A DNA stretch of 38,283 bases from contig JAWLBR010000020.1 of the NCBI GenBank assembly GCA_041687495.1, positions 1-38,283 of the forward strand, given 5' to 3'. The notes beneath the pieces were generated by a model. It saw only the letters and a program-made list of their open reading frames with translations, did no database searches and was not told the origin of the DNA. Origin of the DNA: JAWLBR01 sp041687495. Its GTDB lineage: Bacteria > Bacillota > Limnochordia > DTU087 > JAAYGB01. Position 1 is the first letter of the stretch; each line of letters starts with the position of its first letter. The translations under genes and the position numbers were made by a program. Of the stretch, positions 1 to 8,088 are shown in pieces.

Positions 1-974
1 AACCCGGGAATGGTCTTGCTCTCGTTGACGTACACGCTTTCATCTTCGAGCGCACCAAAAAAGTCTACCCGAGCCATTCCAGCGCAGTCCACCGCAGTAA
101 ATACCCTTACCGCCAGCTCACGCACCCGCTGCGTGGCTGCCTCGCTGATCTGAGCCGGAATAATCAGCTGCGAGTCAGCATCCACATACTTAGCTTCATA
201 GTCGTAAAACTCACGGCTGGGGATGATCTCCCCTAAGGTGGAAGCCAGTGGCTGATCATTGCCTAACACGGCGCACTCAATTTCCCGACAGGGCGGCGCA
301 CTCTGCTCAACTACCACCTTACGGTCAAAGGAACAGGCAATGTCCATAGCTTGTTTCAGCTCGTCCTCATCATGGGCCTTACTGATCCCTACACTTGAGC
401 CTAAGCTAGCTGGCTTGACAAAACAAGGAAAACCCAATTCCTCTTGAATGGATCGGGTCACTGCTGCCTCTTCATTCTCCCACTCCCACCGCTTGAACAC
501 CAAGTAGGGCAGCTGGGGCAACCCCTCGGCAGCAAAAATCCCCTTCATCATCGCCTTATCCATTCCGACAGCAGACGCTGTGACTCCGGCACCCACGTAA
601 GGTAGATTTGCCAGTTCCAACAACCCCTGCACGCTGCCATCCTCGCCATATGTCCCGTGGAGAACAGGGAAAATTACGTCAAGCTCTCCCTGCATTACTT
701 CCGGAATCTGATCCTCGGCTACCGCCACCAGCTGCCTGGTGTTGGGATCCGGCAGTAGTGATACGGGCACAACGTTGGTATCCAGTCTGCTTTCCAGAGC
801 AGGCAGAGCCCCCGGTCCCATCAGCCATCTACCGGTTTTGGCTATGCCAATGGGAACTACTTCATACTTCTCTCTATCCAAGTACTTCAACACAGAACGG
901 GCGGAAGTTAAGGAGACTTCGTGCTCGCCTGACCGACCACCAAAGATAACTCCAACGCGAATTTTCCTCTGCAT
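1..974 (-). CDS. ddl: D-alanine--D-alanine ligase, C-terminus cut by window edge
   Basis: ATP-dependent cytoplasmic ligase that joins two D-alanines for the peptidoglycan stem peptide. Translated from ATG at 974, 324 residues are visible and the frame runs off the left edge, so about 30-50 residues are missing. The N-terminal GGRSGEHEVS motif (about residues 12-21), HGTYGEDGSVQG, VKPASLGSSVGIS in the ATP-grasp domain, REIECAVLG, DYEAKY and GMARVDFF are all canonical. The last metal-binding motif, normally NE[IV]NT.PG, reads NESKTIPG at residues 317-324, so the Asn that ligates Mg2+ is Lys320. The ribosome site is weak (GGGGTGG). The family assignment is secure; whether the altered motif is real or an error near the end of the sequence cannot be told here. 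Confidence 0.95.
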   Translation of the reverse strand, partial: MQRKIRVGVIFGGRSGEHEVSLTSARSVLKYLDREKYEVVPIGIAKTGRWLMGPGALPALESRLDTNVVPVSLLPDPNTRQLVAVAEDQIPEVMQGELDVIFPVLHGTYGEDGSVQGLLELANLPYVGAGVTASAVGMDKAMMKGIFAAEGLPQLPYLVFKRWEWENEEAAVTRSIQEELGFPCFVKPASLGSSVGISKAHDEDELKQAMDIACSFDRKVVVEQSAPPCREIECAVLGNDQPLASTLGEIIPSREFYDYEAKYVDADSQLIIPAQISEAATQRVRELAVRVFTAVDCAGMARVDFFGALEDESVYVNESKTIPG

Positions 975-1318
975 GGTGTCAAATGCCACCCCAATTCTCT
1001 ATTCTGCAAATGCTTGGTGCTTGTACAGCAGTCTATCTTCTTTTACATGATCCCCTATCTTCCGGCGAGAAAACCACCGGTCCTCTCTACAGACATCTAT
1101 GCTCACGCAACAGTCCATAGACCCTGGCGACTGCAACGATCTTCGACATCTTGCTGAGTAACTCCTATTGCCGGCTAACCCGCAGTCTATACCGACGCCT
1201 TCCACAAAGAAGGTTTGAGATCTTGTTTTGTTGAAATAACTAAGTTGTGGAAGTCTATCAATTCGTCTACTTTAGTGCTTGTCAAGGAAGCAAGAATCAT
1301 AAAAGGGGGCTTCAGCAT
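975..1318. other. Intergenic region between divergent ddl and 1319 gene
   Basis: About 344 bases lie between the divergently transcribed ddl and the small plus-strand gene. Short open frames exist on both strands, but none has a convincing ribosome site or protein-like composition. It should hold both promoters. A poor plus-strand candidate is TTGAAA near 1231-1238 with an AT-rich stretch 17-19 bases downstream. A 6-bp hairpin (CCGGTG/CGCCGG on the minus strand) lies near 1061-1080. No element is clear enough to name. Confidence 0.5.
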
Positions 1319-1540
1319 TTGAGCGACGGGAAAACCTGGGAGCAAATTGCTGAGCTGCAAAGAAGCGTCAACCACAAGTTGACCGAACTGATGGAGATCA
1401 TTGACGTCAATCTCTTTGATACTGGCTCCATCCGGGATTACAAAGAGGAAGCCAGCAATGTACTAGTTCGGGCCCAGCGGGAGTTCAACCACGTGTGCAA
1501 AGTTCACCTACAGAAACTGCAGCAAGGAGAGAAGGAGTGA
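1319..1540 (+). CDS. Small helical protein of unknown function
   Basis: Predicted 73-residue soluble protein. I do not recognise the family. The start chosen is TTG at 1319, because AAAGGGGGC at 1302-1310 gives a proper ribosome site about 9 bases upstream. The frame stays open further upstream to GTG at 1247, but that start has no ribosome site. The sequence is rich in charged and heptad-like positions (KLTELMEIIDVNLF, then EEASNVLVRAQREFNHVCKV), so it is probably mainly alpha-helical. There is no signal peptide or membrane segment. It ends 6 bases before the next gene and is likely co-transcribed and perhaps translationally coupled with it. A role linked to that neighbour is plausible but unproven. 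Confidence 0.6.
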   Translation: MSDGKTWEQIAELQRSVNHKLTELMEIIDVNLFDTGSIRDYKEEASNVLVRAQREFNHVCKVHLQKLQQGEKE

Positions 1541-1546
1541 CAGAGG

Positions 1547-2308
1547 TTGGAAACAAGGACGTTTGGGTTTGTTCTGAATGTGGCGGAAGGTAAGCGGTTG
1601 ATCGCCAAGGGAGTAGCAGCGCTTCCCTGCATTCAGCACGCCTTAGCGGAAGGAACTGTAATCATCGCCAACGGAATCACCAATGCTTTTGTCGCCGAGG
1701 AAATCACGGGGCAGACCATTACCAAGGGACGCTATACCGCAGGGGTTATCTCCGGTGGGCAGTGGGGTACTACACCAAACGAAGGGCGAATGGCCCCAAT
1801 TGTTCTGGAACAGGGTGAAGTTAGCTCTACTCCGTGGCTTGAGGCTCTGAAGGATTTTGGCCAGAACGACGTGTTCCTCAAGGGCGCAAACGCCATCGAC
1901 ATGGAGGGGAATGCCGGCGTTCTGCTGGGTTCTCCCAATGGAGGGACCTGTGGAGCCGCCTTCGGCACCGTGTATGCCACGGGAGCTCATCTGGTAGTTC
2001 CAGCCAGCTTAGAAAAATTGATCCCCTCTGTTCCTGCGGCTGTACAAGCCCTGGGAGTTCGACGGATTGATGAGTGTTCTGGCACCAAGGTGGGAATGTA
2101 CCCGATCGTGGGGGCCGAGATTATTACTGAGATCGAGGCGTTGGAGACACTTTTCGACGTTGAAGCTGTGGCTGTTTCTGCCGGTGGCGTCGGGGGGAGC
2201 GAAGGCTCAATTGGGATCGTCGTCAATGGAACTCCAGAAGCAATTCAGCAAGTGATGTCTCTTATCGATGCGATTAAGGGTGAAGATCCCATCGCGGACC
2301 CCCAGTAA
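1547..2308 (+). CDS. Conserved-looking protein of unknown function, 253 aa
   Basis: Likely TTG start at 1547, with AGGAG at 1533-1537 serving as ribosome site. The 253-residue protein is cytoplasmic (no signal or membrane segment) and rich in Gly, Ala, Val and Ile, as expected of an alternating alpha/beta fold. It contains several Gly-rich turns typical of a ligand-binding enzyme: VIIANGITNAFVAEE near residues 38-52, KGANAIDMEGNAGVLLGSP near 113-131, GGTCGAAFGTVYATGAHLVVP near 133-153 and SAGGVGGSEGSIGIVV near 211-226. The pattern resembles conserved hypothetical proteins I recall from anaerobic Bacillota, but I cannot attach a reaction. It is followed by a terminator at 2348-2380, so it is the last gene of a two-gene unit. 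Confidence 0.85.
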   Translation: METRTFGFVLNVAEGKRLIAKGVAALPCIQHALAEGTVIIANGITNAFVAEEITGQTITKGRYTAGVISGGQWGTTPNEGRMAPIVLEQGEVSSTPWLEALKDFGQNDVFLKGANAIDMEGNAGVLLGSPNGGTCGAAFGTVYATGAHLVVPASLEKLIPSVPAAVQALGVRRIDECSGTKVGMYPIVGAEIITEIEALETLFDVEAVAVSAGGVGGSEGSIGIVVNGTPEAIQQVMSLIDAIKGEDPIADPQ

Positions 2309-2340
2309 TTCAGACCGTGAGGGAAACCCCATCAGAAGTA

Positions 2341-2380
2341 GCAAAAAGGCACCCGTGTCTGTGTGGGTGCCGTCTTTCTT
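2341..2380. terminator. Bidirectional intrinsic terminator
   Basis: A perfect 7-bp stem, GGCACCC at 2348-2354 and GGGTGCC at 2365-2371, is flanked by TCTTTCTT on the plus side and by five Ts when read on the minus strand (the AAAAA at 2343-2347). It lies between the convergent ends of the 1547 gene and aroE and can serve both. Confidence 0.85.
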
Positions 2381-2390
2381 ATGCAGCCTT

Positions 2391-3293
2391 CTATCGGGTG
2401 TTTCTGAGGGCTCGCAACAACGCCCGGCGCATCTCATCCACATTCGGTTCCTGACCGAACCAAATCCGAAACGACTCGGCACCCTGCATCACCAACATCT
2501 CTGATCCGGAAAGAGCCAAACAGCCCGCCTGCTCCGCCTGCTGGATCAGTTCTGTCCGCAAAGGATTATATACGGTATCGTACACCACCAATTCTTGATG
2601 AAGCCACTGGGTTTGAACAGGGGATTGCCCAGGAGAATGACTGGACATCCCCACCGGTGTGGTATTTACCAATAGCTGAGAGTGACTCAAGCACTCGCGC
2701 AGGGACCGTTCATCCCAAGGGTGGGGCCGAGCCACTGAATGTGGGTTGGTGCCCAGATGGGAGTTAACCACCGCCGCCAACTCACCGGCCTTATCATAGG
2801 TTCGGTTAATCAGATTAATCCGCTCTACTCCCGCCATTGCCAAGTGTAAGGCAATGGAACGGGCAGCACCCCCGGCGCCCAAAACTGTCACCGTGAGCCC
2901 CGCCGGTTCGACTCCAGCCACAGCTAAGGACTGCAAAAAGCCGGTACCATCTGTGTTATATCCAAGCACCTTATCCTCAACAAAGTGCAGAGTATTGACA
3001 GCTCCCACCATTTCCGCCGAAGCGGACAGCTCGTCAACCAAACGCAATGCATTCACCTTGTGGGGAATAGTGACGTTGACCCCGACAAACCCAGCTGCCC
3101 TCAACCCATTGACTACTGTCCCTAGGTCATCCGGAGCGACTGCCATGGGAATATACACTGCATCTATACCGGCAGCCGCCACCGCTGCATTCTGCATTGG
3201 AGGCGACAAACTGTGCTCCACGGGATAGCCCAGCACCCCTACCAGCTTAGCTTTACCGGAAATCTTCAAAGCAACCGGATCGACTTGAGCCAT
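2391..3293 (-). CDS. aroE: Shikimate dehydrogenase
   Basis: NADP-dependent reduction of 3-dehydroshikimate to shikimate, step four of the common aromatic pathway. The 300-residue protein is slightly longer than the usual 270-290. Visible motifs are the substrate-binding HSLSPPMQNAA (about 27-37), NVTIPHK with the catalytic Lys79, GYNTDGTG with the catalytic Asp115, and the dinucleotide-binding GAGGAARS of the C-terminal domain. NTTPVGM and the C-terminal GxEMLVxQGAxxF motif are also present. ATG at 3293 follows GGGAGG with about 7 bases of spacing. It lies about 50 bases downstream of lonC on the same strand and is the last gene before the terminator at 2341-2380. Confidence 0.96.
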   Translation of the reverse strand: MAQVDPVALKISGKAKLVGVLGYPVEHSLSPPMQNAAVAAAGIDAVYIPMAVAPDDLGTVVNGLRAAGFVGVNVTIPHKVNALRLVDELSASAEMVGAVNTLHFVEDKVLGYNTDGTGFLQSLAVAGVEPAGLTVTVLGAGGAARSIALHLAMAGVERINLINRTYDKAGELAAVVNSHLGTNPHSVARPHPWDERSLRECLSHSQLLVNTTPVGMSSHSPGQSPVQTQWLHQELVVYDTVYNPLRTELIQQAEQAGCLALSGSEMLVMQGAESFRIWFGQEPNVDEMRRALLRALRNTR

Positions 3294-3342
3294 ACGACAG
3301 CCTCCCTACTGTTCGTCCCTCCCGGCAGGGCAATTAACCCGC

Positions 3343-5328
3343 CTAGACGGCTCCTCGCAAATGTTCCATCGCTCGGTACATCGCGGCGGCCGGTTGCGGC
3401 TGTTCCTTTTCCGCAAACACGTGGGCAAAGGCTTCCTCTACCCGCTCGATGGTGACTACATCGATCCCATCTAGGTCAGAGGGAACGTCTGCCCGGTTGT
3501 CGGCCGGCACCAAGACTTTCTGTACATTGGCCCGCATCGCTCCATAGATCTTCTCGGGTATGCCTCCGACCGGTTTGAGCTTACCCTGGATGGAGATCTC
3601 TCCGGTTACAGCGATATCCTGCCTAATGGGTTTTCCCTCAATGGCACTGATCATTGCCAAGACCATCGCACATCCAGCAGACGGCCCGTCAATACGGCCC
3701 CCACCGACAACGTTGACATGAATGTCATAGTCAGACAGAGACTGCCCCGTCAGCAACCTCACCACTGAACCTGCGTTAAAAACTGAGTCCTTGGCCATGG
3801 ATCCAGCCGTATCGTTGAAGCGAATGCTACCTTGCCCCGCTTGCTTAGCCGGGAAAGCTACCGCCTCAACCTCAAGTACAGAGCCAATAAATCCACTCAC
3901 TCCAAGGCCAAATACTCGGCCCACTTCCGCTGTCTCCGAAGCTCTGATAGGAGTGTGGGGAGAAAGCCGGCTCACGCGAGCCACTTCTTCGATCATGCTC
4001 CGGTTGATCACAATTGAATCCTGCTCCCCATCCTGCCCTTGAATAGCCATTCCATAAGCATCGGCAAGAATGCCGGTGGCCTTACGACCCTCTACCGTCA
4101 GTTGGCTAATCAGTTCAGGCACGTCTGGCTCCAGTGTAGCTCCCAGCCTCTGAGCAGCATTGGACACTATACGGGCTACGTTATCTCCAGACAGGGGGTG
4201 GAAGTATACCTCGGCACAGCGTGACCGCAGCGCCGGATTAATCTCTTCGGGTGACCTAGTTGTCGCCCCAATCAAAACAAAGTCGGCCGGAGCTCCCTCT
4301 TCAAACAGTTTCTTGATGTATTTCGGCAAATTAGGATCCGAGGGATCATAATACGCCGAGTCAAAGTGAACCCGTTTGTCCTCCAGAACTTTCAGCAGCT
4401 TATTCTGGAGCACAGAGTCCATCTCACCGATCTCATCGATAAACAGTACTCCTCCATGGGCTTCTGTAACCAGTCCCAGCTTTGGCTCCGGAACAGATCC
4501 TTCGGCTAATTCCCGTCGAGCTCCCTGGTAAATGGGATCGTGAACAGAGCCCAACAAAGGATTGGTAACCTCTCGTGGGTCCCATCGAAGAGTTGTACCG
4601 TCAACTTCGACGAATTTTGCTTCCTCACCAAAGGGCGTACGCCGCATCTCCTTGGCTGCTTCCAGCGCTAGGCGTGCTACGGTAGTCTTGCCCACACCAG
4701 GGGGACCATACAAAATGATATGCTGCGGATACGGCGATACTATCTTAGCAAACAAGGCCTTTACCGCCTGCTCCTGGCCGATAACTTCACCGACAGAAGA
4801 GGGGCGCAGTTTCTCGGCAGCCGACTGAGTTAGGGTTCTCCGTTCCAACCGCTCCAGCTCAGCGTAGCGTTTGAGCGTATGGGGATTATCTGGACCTTTG
4901 CCTTCCTGCAAAACCTGCTTGCGCAGTTCTTGCACATACTCTTCTTGCCGCTCCTGCATCTTTTCGGCTACCTTTTTCTCAATACGCTGTTCGACGCTTT
5001 TGCGAGCCACAAATTCAGCCAGACGATCTTCCAAATCGGAAATAATGTCTTGTAGTTCATTTCTGCTGGGAATCCGTTCAATACTGGGGTCCTCCATGAC
5101 CAGCCTTTGCAGTCCCAAAACCCGCTCTTCCAGGCGGTCAGACCGCATCAGCTGTAGAGCATCCAGCTTTCCAGCCCGCAGCACCAAGCGTTCCGACCCG
5201 TACAAGTTTTTCAGAATGCCATAGAGAGCATCAACCTGCTGGGATAGCTGCTGCGTGTCTTTGATCCTCCGGACAAAGACTGGATTACTTCTGCGCTTCA
5301 GCTTATGGAAAAGATCATCAAGTTTCAC
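3343..5328 (-). CDS. lonC: LonC-type ATP-dependent serine protease
   Basis: Cytoplasmic AAA+ protease of the Lon superfamily, about 661 residues. Family knowledge: LonC, like LonB, is found in endospore formers and is thought to act in the sporulation programme. The N-terminal 200 residues are largely helical and coiled-coil-like, replacing the LonA substrate domain. Walker A GPPGVGKT lies near 208-215 and Walker B GVLFIDE near 293-299. The C-terminal Lon protease domain shows the catalytic Ser550 in DGPSAG and Lys593 in GGIPEK, 43 residues apart as in other Lon proteases. GTG at 5328 is chosen because AAAGGGG sits 8 bases upstream; the frame extends to 5427 without a good ribosome site. Spacer 5329-5441 separates it from rplI and holds a GGGGCGG/CCGCCCC inverted repeat. 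Confidence 0.9.
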   Translation of the reverse strand: MKLDDLFHKLKRRSNPVFVRRIKDTQQLSQQVDALYGILKNLYGSERLVLRAGKLDALQLMRSDRLEERVLGLQRLVMEDPSIERIPSRNELQDIISDLEDRLAEFVARKSVEQRIEKKVAEKMQERQEEYVQELRKQVLQEGKGPDNPHTLKRYAELERLERRTLTQSAAEKLRPSSVGEVIGQEQAVKALFAKIVSPYPQHIILYGPPGVGKTTVARLALEAAKEMRRTPFGEEAKFVEVDGTTLRWDPREVTNPLLGSVHDPIYQGARRELAEGSVPEPKLGLVTEAHGGVLFIDEIGEMDSVLQNKLLKVLEDKRVHFDSAYYDPSDPNLPKYIKKLFEEGAPADFVLIGATTRSPEEINPALRSRCAEVYFHPLSGDNVARIVSNAAQRLGATLEPDVPELISQLTVEGRKATGILADAYGMAIQGQDGEQDSIVINRSMIEEVARVSRLSPHTPIRASETAEVGRVFGLGVSGFIGSVLEVEAVAFPAKQAGQGSIRFNDTAGSMAKDSVFNAGSVVRLLTGQSLSDYDIHVNVVGGGRIDGPSAGCAMVLAMISAIEGKPIRQDIAVTGEISIQGKLKPVGGIPEKIYGAMRANVQKVLVPADNRADVPSDLDGIDVVTIERVEEAFAHVFAEKEQPQPAAAMYRAMEHLRGAV

Positions 5329-5404
5329 GCCAGAACCCCTTTCAAATAGACCAGTAGCGCCAGGCGGACCAAGCCGATGGCCCAGATCCCGTCTCCAATA
5401 CGAC

Positions 5405-5425
5405 GGGGCGGATAACCACCGCCCC
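5405..5425. repeat. 7-bp perfect inverted repeat between rplI and lonC
   Basis: GGGGCGG at 5405-5411 and CCGCCCC at 5419-5425 with a 7-base loop form a very stable stem in the spacer before lonC. There is no T-run after it on the minus strand, so it is not a classical terminator. It may be a pause or attenuation hairpin or a protein site. Confidence 0.5.
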
Positions 5426-5441
5426 ATACGTCACTTCATGT

Positions 5442-5885
5442 CTACTCGCCTTGAATCTCAACCGTCAGCTCGGCGACAACTCCGGCCAAAAGCTTGACGG
5501 GAACGGTGTATGTCCCCAGACTCTTAATCGGCTCGGCTAGCTGTACCTTGCGTTTGTCGACAGCAATTCCTTTCTTTTTCAAAGCTGCGACAATATCATT
5601 TGAGGTGACCGAGCCAAACAGTTTGCCTGCCTCTCCAGTCTTAGCCTTAATGACCAGTGGGACGCTCCCAACTTTCTCAGCTAACTCCTGCGCCTCAACT
5701 TCTTCCCGTTTGGCCTTTTGGGCCTTAGCCATCTTCTCCTGCTGAAGCTTCTTTAAGGTACCCTTGGTGGCCTCAACTGCTAGACCCCGGGGAAACAAAA
5801 AGTTGCGGGCATACCCTTCAGCAACTTTCACAGTGTCGCCTTTCTTGCCTAGACTCTTTACATCCTGCTGCAGGATGACTTCCAT
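5442..5885 (-). CDS. rplI: 50S ribosomal protein L9
   Basis: Binds 23S rRNA at the base of the L1 stalk. The 147-residue length is typical. The N-terminal domain (MEVILQQDVKSLGKKGDTVKVAEGYARN, here in pieces: residues 1-10, then GKKGDTV and GYARNFLFPRG) is canonical. It is followed by the long Lys/Glu-rich connecting helix (about 40-75) and the C-terminal rRNA-binding domain with LFGSVT. ATG at 5885 follows GGGAGGCG. It is in line with the upstream DUF2232 gene (15-base gap), an arrangement common in Bacillota, where yybS precedes rplI. Confidence 0.97.
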   Translation of the reverse strand: MEVILQQDVKSLGKKGDTVKVAEGYARNFLFPRGLAVEATKGTLKKLQQEKMAKAQKAKREEVEAQELAEKVGSVPLVIKAKTGEAGKLFGSVTSNDIVAALKKKGIAVDKRKVQLAEPIKSLGTYTVPVKLLAGVVAELTVEIQGE

Positions 5886-5899
5886 ATCATCGCCTCCCG

Positions 5900-6850
5900 T
5901 TACTTGTTCTCCTGCTGTCCTAACTTACGAAAATCAAACCAAGTATCCAAAACACCTAGGAAAGTGATTAGCGTCGAAAACGTGGGGTTAATGGCGAAAA
6001 ACACCAACAACACCCTTACCGGCTTATTCAGCCGCCATTTATCGAAGAACCACCATGCGATGGCCAATCCCTGAATCAGAAATACGTAGTTAAACAAAAT
6101 CTCAATATTCAACCCGATACTGAGAAAAAACTGGTTCCCACTCAACTGAGTGATCAACAGTAGGGCTTTCCCCAAAATAAACCCCCACGCCAAATACAAC
6201 GGCGAACGCCAATTCCGAAAAGGGGTAAACCACGGCAGGTCCTTGACATTGAGCCGAATCAGAATCATCCGAGTCAGAGCGTAGTTCACAAAAGTTAAGC
6301 CAATGCCAGATATGGCCACTGCTGCCGGCAGCGTCATCCGCAAAATCTGCATCAAGCGGTCTAGGGACATTCCGCCGAGAGCCTGACCTGTGTCAATACC
6401 CATCCGCTCATAAACAGAAAACGCTTGTTCGAAGCTTTCTTGCAGCATCTGGAAAGTCCGGTCAATCAGATCGGGTCCAAAAAAGAGCATCGCCACACCA
6501 GTCAAAAGGACTAGAGCTAGCACGGAAACACCGGAACCAATCACCATCACCTTTGCCGCCGAAAAATTCTCCCGCAGACCCTCTCCAATGGCAACACCGA
6601 CTAACCCAATGACCAGCAGGAAAATCACTGTGGTCACCATGGTTCCAAAAAAACCGGACACTATAGAGGCTGTCACGGCAACCAAAATCCCTGCCCGCAG
6701 ACCATGCCTATACACCAAAACGGCAATGGGCACCGGGGTAATAAACAGCAGGTAGCCAAAGAAGTATACACCAAGCAACGCTAAAACGACGGTAATCGCC
6801 GCAAGCATTGCTCCTTCTGTCATAGACCTAGTCTTCAGCGGTTCTGGCAT
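5900..6850 (-). CDS. YybS-like DUF2232 integral membrane protein
   Basis: Polytopic membrane protein of about 316 residues. The N-terminus (TEGAMLAAITVVLALLGVYF) and several later hydrophobic stretches suggest 7-8 membrane segments. The family (DUF2232, B. subtilis YybS) has no established function; its position beside rplI and the rpsF-ssb-rpsR operon is conserved in Bacillota. The ATG at 6850 shares one base with the stop of the upstream MazG-like gene (TGATG) and has GAGGTG upstream, so translational coupling is likely. The TTG one codon earlier (6853) is an alternative start. Confidence 0.88.
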   Translation of the reverse strand: MPEPLKTRSMTEGAMLAAITVVLALLGVYFFGYLLFITPVPIAVLVYRHGLRAGILVAVTASIVSGFFGTMVTTVIFLLVIGLVGVAIGEGLRENFSAAKVMVIGSGVSVLALVLLTGVAMLFFGPDLIDRTFQMLQESFEQAFSVYERMGIDTGQALGGMSLDRLMQILRMTLPAAVAISGIGLTFVNYALTRMILIRLNVKDLPWFTPFRNWRSPLYLAWGFILGKALLLITQLSGNQFFLSIGLNIEILFNYVFLIQGLAIAWWFFDKWRLNKPVRVLLVFFAINPTFSTLITFLGVLDTWFDFRKLGQQENK

Positions 6851-7173
6851 CAATGATCACCTCGACTTTCTTCTAAGTACCTCGCTAGCGCAGAAAAGTC
6901 ACCAAACCATTCTTCAATCTCGTGGGATTGCTCAATATTGGCCTTGATCTTGTTCTCAATCTTGACCTCCAGTGTGGCAAAACCTATGCCCAACCTCTTG
7001 GCGAGAATGAACGTAGTGATCACAATACTAGCAAGCGCGTCCAAAATGGCGTCCTCCGCGCCCCGAGCTAGACTGCGCAGCAGGTCACCTGTGCCGCTCA
7101 CTAATTCGGCCTTAAGCCATTCTATGGTTCTAATGTTGCGAGCAATACCTATGTCCTGCTTCGGCAGTGGCAC
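6850..7173 (-). CDS. MazG-like family protein
   Basis: A 107-residue cytoplasmic, mainly alpha-helical protein matching the short MazG-like family found in Bacillota. These are related to all-alpha nucleotide pyrophosphohydrolases but are usually reduced, and activity has not been shown for them. Recognisable segments are RNIRTIEWLKAELV (about 13-26), LARGAEDAILDALASIVITTFILAKRLG (about 35-62, in pieces) and the acidic C-terminus HEIEEWFGDFSALARYLEESRG. The start is GTG at 7173, with AGGAGGGG 7 bases upstream. It is the first gene after the rpsR terminator and overlaps the DUF2232 gene by one base. The classical MazG EExxE metal motif is not obvious, so catalysis is doubtful. Confidence 0.8.
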   Translation of the reverse strand: MPLPKQDIGIARNIRTIEWLKAELVSGTGDLLRSLARGAEDAILDALASIVITTFILAKRLGIGFATLEVKIENKIKANIEQSHEIEEWFGDFSALARYLEESRGDH

Positions 7174-7307
7174 GGCTAACCCCTCCTGGCAACAAAATGT
7201 AGGCCCACGGCAGTGCGAGTCGGGGCCTAAAATATGACTTCTGCTGTGACTCCATCTTTCCTGCCGACAGGCGGACCCCGGAGATCACTGCCAAACCGAC
7301 ACAATGC

Positions 7308-7336
7308 AAAAAAGAGGAGCATATAGCCCCTCTTTC
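7308..7336 (-). terminator. Intrinsic terminator of the rpsF-ssb-rpsR operon
   Basis: Read on the minus strand, GAGGGGC and GCTCCTC (7326-7332 and 7314-7320, one G-T pair) form a 7-bp stem with a 5-base loop followed by six Ts. It lies about 50 bases after the rpsR stop. Confidence 0.85.
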
Positions 7337-7386
7337 TCTTCCGGCTGATAGGTGCAGCCGCTTTCAGCTTCTCACATGCCTAACGC

Positions 7387-7623
7387 TTACTCTATCGTAA
7401 AGGGCAAGAGGGCAACTTGCCGCGCCCGCTTGATAGAAGTGGTCAGCTGGCGTTGATGCCGAGCGCAATTACCGGAAATCCGTCGTGGAAGAATCTTGCC
7501 CCGCTCAGTAACATAGCGGCGCAGACGTCCCACGTCCTTGTAATCGATTTGACCTACTTTATCAACACAAAACGCGCAAATCTTCCTTTTTCCTCTGCGG
7601 CCCCTTCTGCGATCTCTGGGCAC
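7387..7623 (-). CDS. rpsR: 30S ribosomal protein S18, zinc-binding form
   Basis: Small-subunit protein that pairs with S6 on the platform. The 78-residue protein has the basic N-terminus (PRDRRRGRRGKR), then KICAFCVDK and NCARHQR. It therefore keeps the Cys residues of the zinc-containing (C+) form of S18. The core VTERGKILPRRISG is standard. GTG at 7623 follows GAAGGAGTGAG. It is the last gene of the rpsF-ssb-rpsR operon and is followed by a clear terminator. Confidence 0.97.
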   Translation of the reverse strand: MPRDRRRGRRGKRKICAFCVDKVGQIDYKDVGRLRRYVTERGKILPRRISGNCARHQRQLTTSIKRARQVALLPFTIE

Positions 7624-7645
7624 TTAGCTCACTCCTTCAGGAAGA

Positions 7646-8041
7646 TCAAAACGGTACTCGATCAGTAATACCCATGTCGTCTTCCATTCCGGCAGCGCTC
7701 TGGCTCTGGCTACCTTCAGCAGTTCCTCGGTCCAAGAACCGAACGTCATTGGCAACTACTTCGGTCACCCAACGGCGGCTTCCGTCTTGCGCATCATAAG
7801 ACCGCACCTGAATCCGCCCCTCAACAGCGACTAAGCGCCCCTTATTGAGGTAGTTCGCACAGGTCTCTGCCAGCTTGTCCCAGACAACAATGGGAATGAA
7901 ATCTGCCTCTCGTTCGCCGGCTTGGTTGGCAAAAGGCCTATCCACTGCGATACGGAAATTAGCCACCGCAGTCCCAGACTGGGTATACCGCAATTCGGGA
8001 TCCGCCGTCAACCGACCTATCAATATCGCCTTGTTGAGCAT
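7646..8041 (-). CDS. ssb: Single-stranded DNA-binding protein
   Basis: Coats single-stranded DNA during replication and repair and recruits partners through its C-terminal tip. The 131-residue protein begins MLNKAILIGRLTADPELRYT and has a complete OB-fold to about residue 105 (VVWDKLAETCANYLNKG, VEGRIQVRSYDAQDG). The tail is short (about 26 residues). It ends in GITDRVPF rather than the usual run of acidic residues before PF, so the protein-interaction tip carries an Arg and only one Asp in its last six residues. ATG at 8041 has AGGAGGAG upstream. It sits between rpsF and rpsR, as in most Bacillota. Confidence 0.96.
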   Translation of the reverse strand: MLNKAILIGRLTADPELRYTQSGTAVANFRIAVDRPFANQAGEREADFIPIVVWDKLAETCANYLNKGRLVAVEGRIQVRSYDAQDGSRRWVTEVVANDVRFLDRGTAEGSQSQSAAGMEDDMGITDRVPF

Positions 8042-8088
8042 AACGCTCCTCCTCTAATACACCACAGTCCTACCCGGCGAGGTACTTG

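Noticed and set aside
999..1205. 68-codon minus-strand frame upstream of ddl
   Set aside because: No ribosome site, random-looking composition and position in a divergent promoter region.
1643..1990. Antisense open frames inside the 1547-2308 gene
   Set aside because: They arise from the GC-rich codon pattern of the sense gene; no ribosome sites or recognisable products.
2900..2925. T-loop-like GGTTCGACTCC suggesting a tRNA
   Set aside because: It lies within aroE coding sequence and there is no acceptor stem, D-arm or anticodon arm around it.
5405..5425. GC-rich hairpin after rplI as a terminator
   Set aside because: No T-run follows it on the minus strand, so it is listed only as an inverted repeat.
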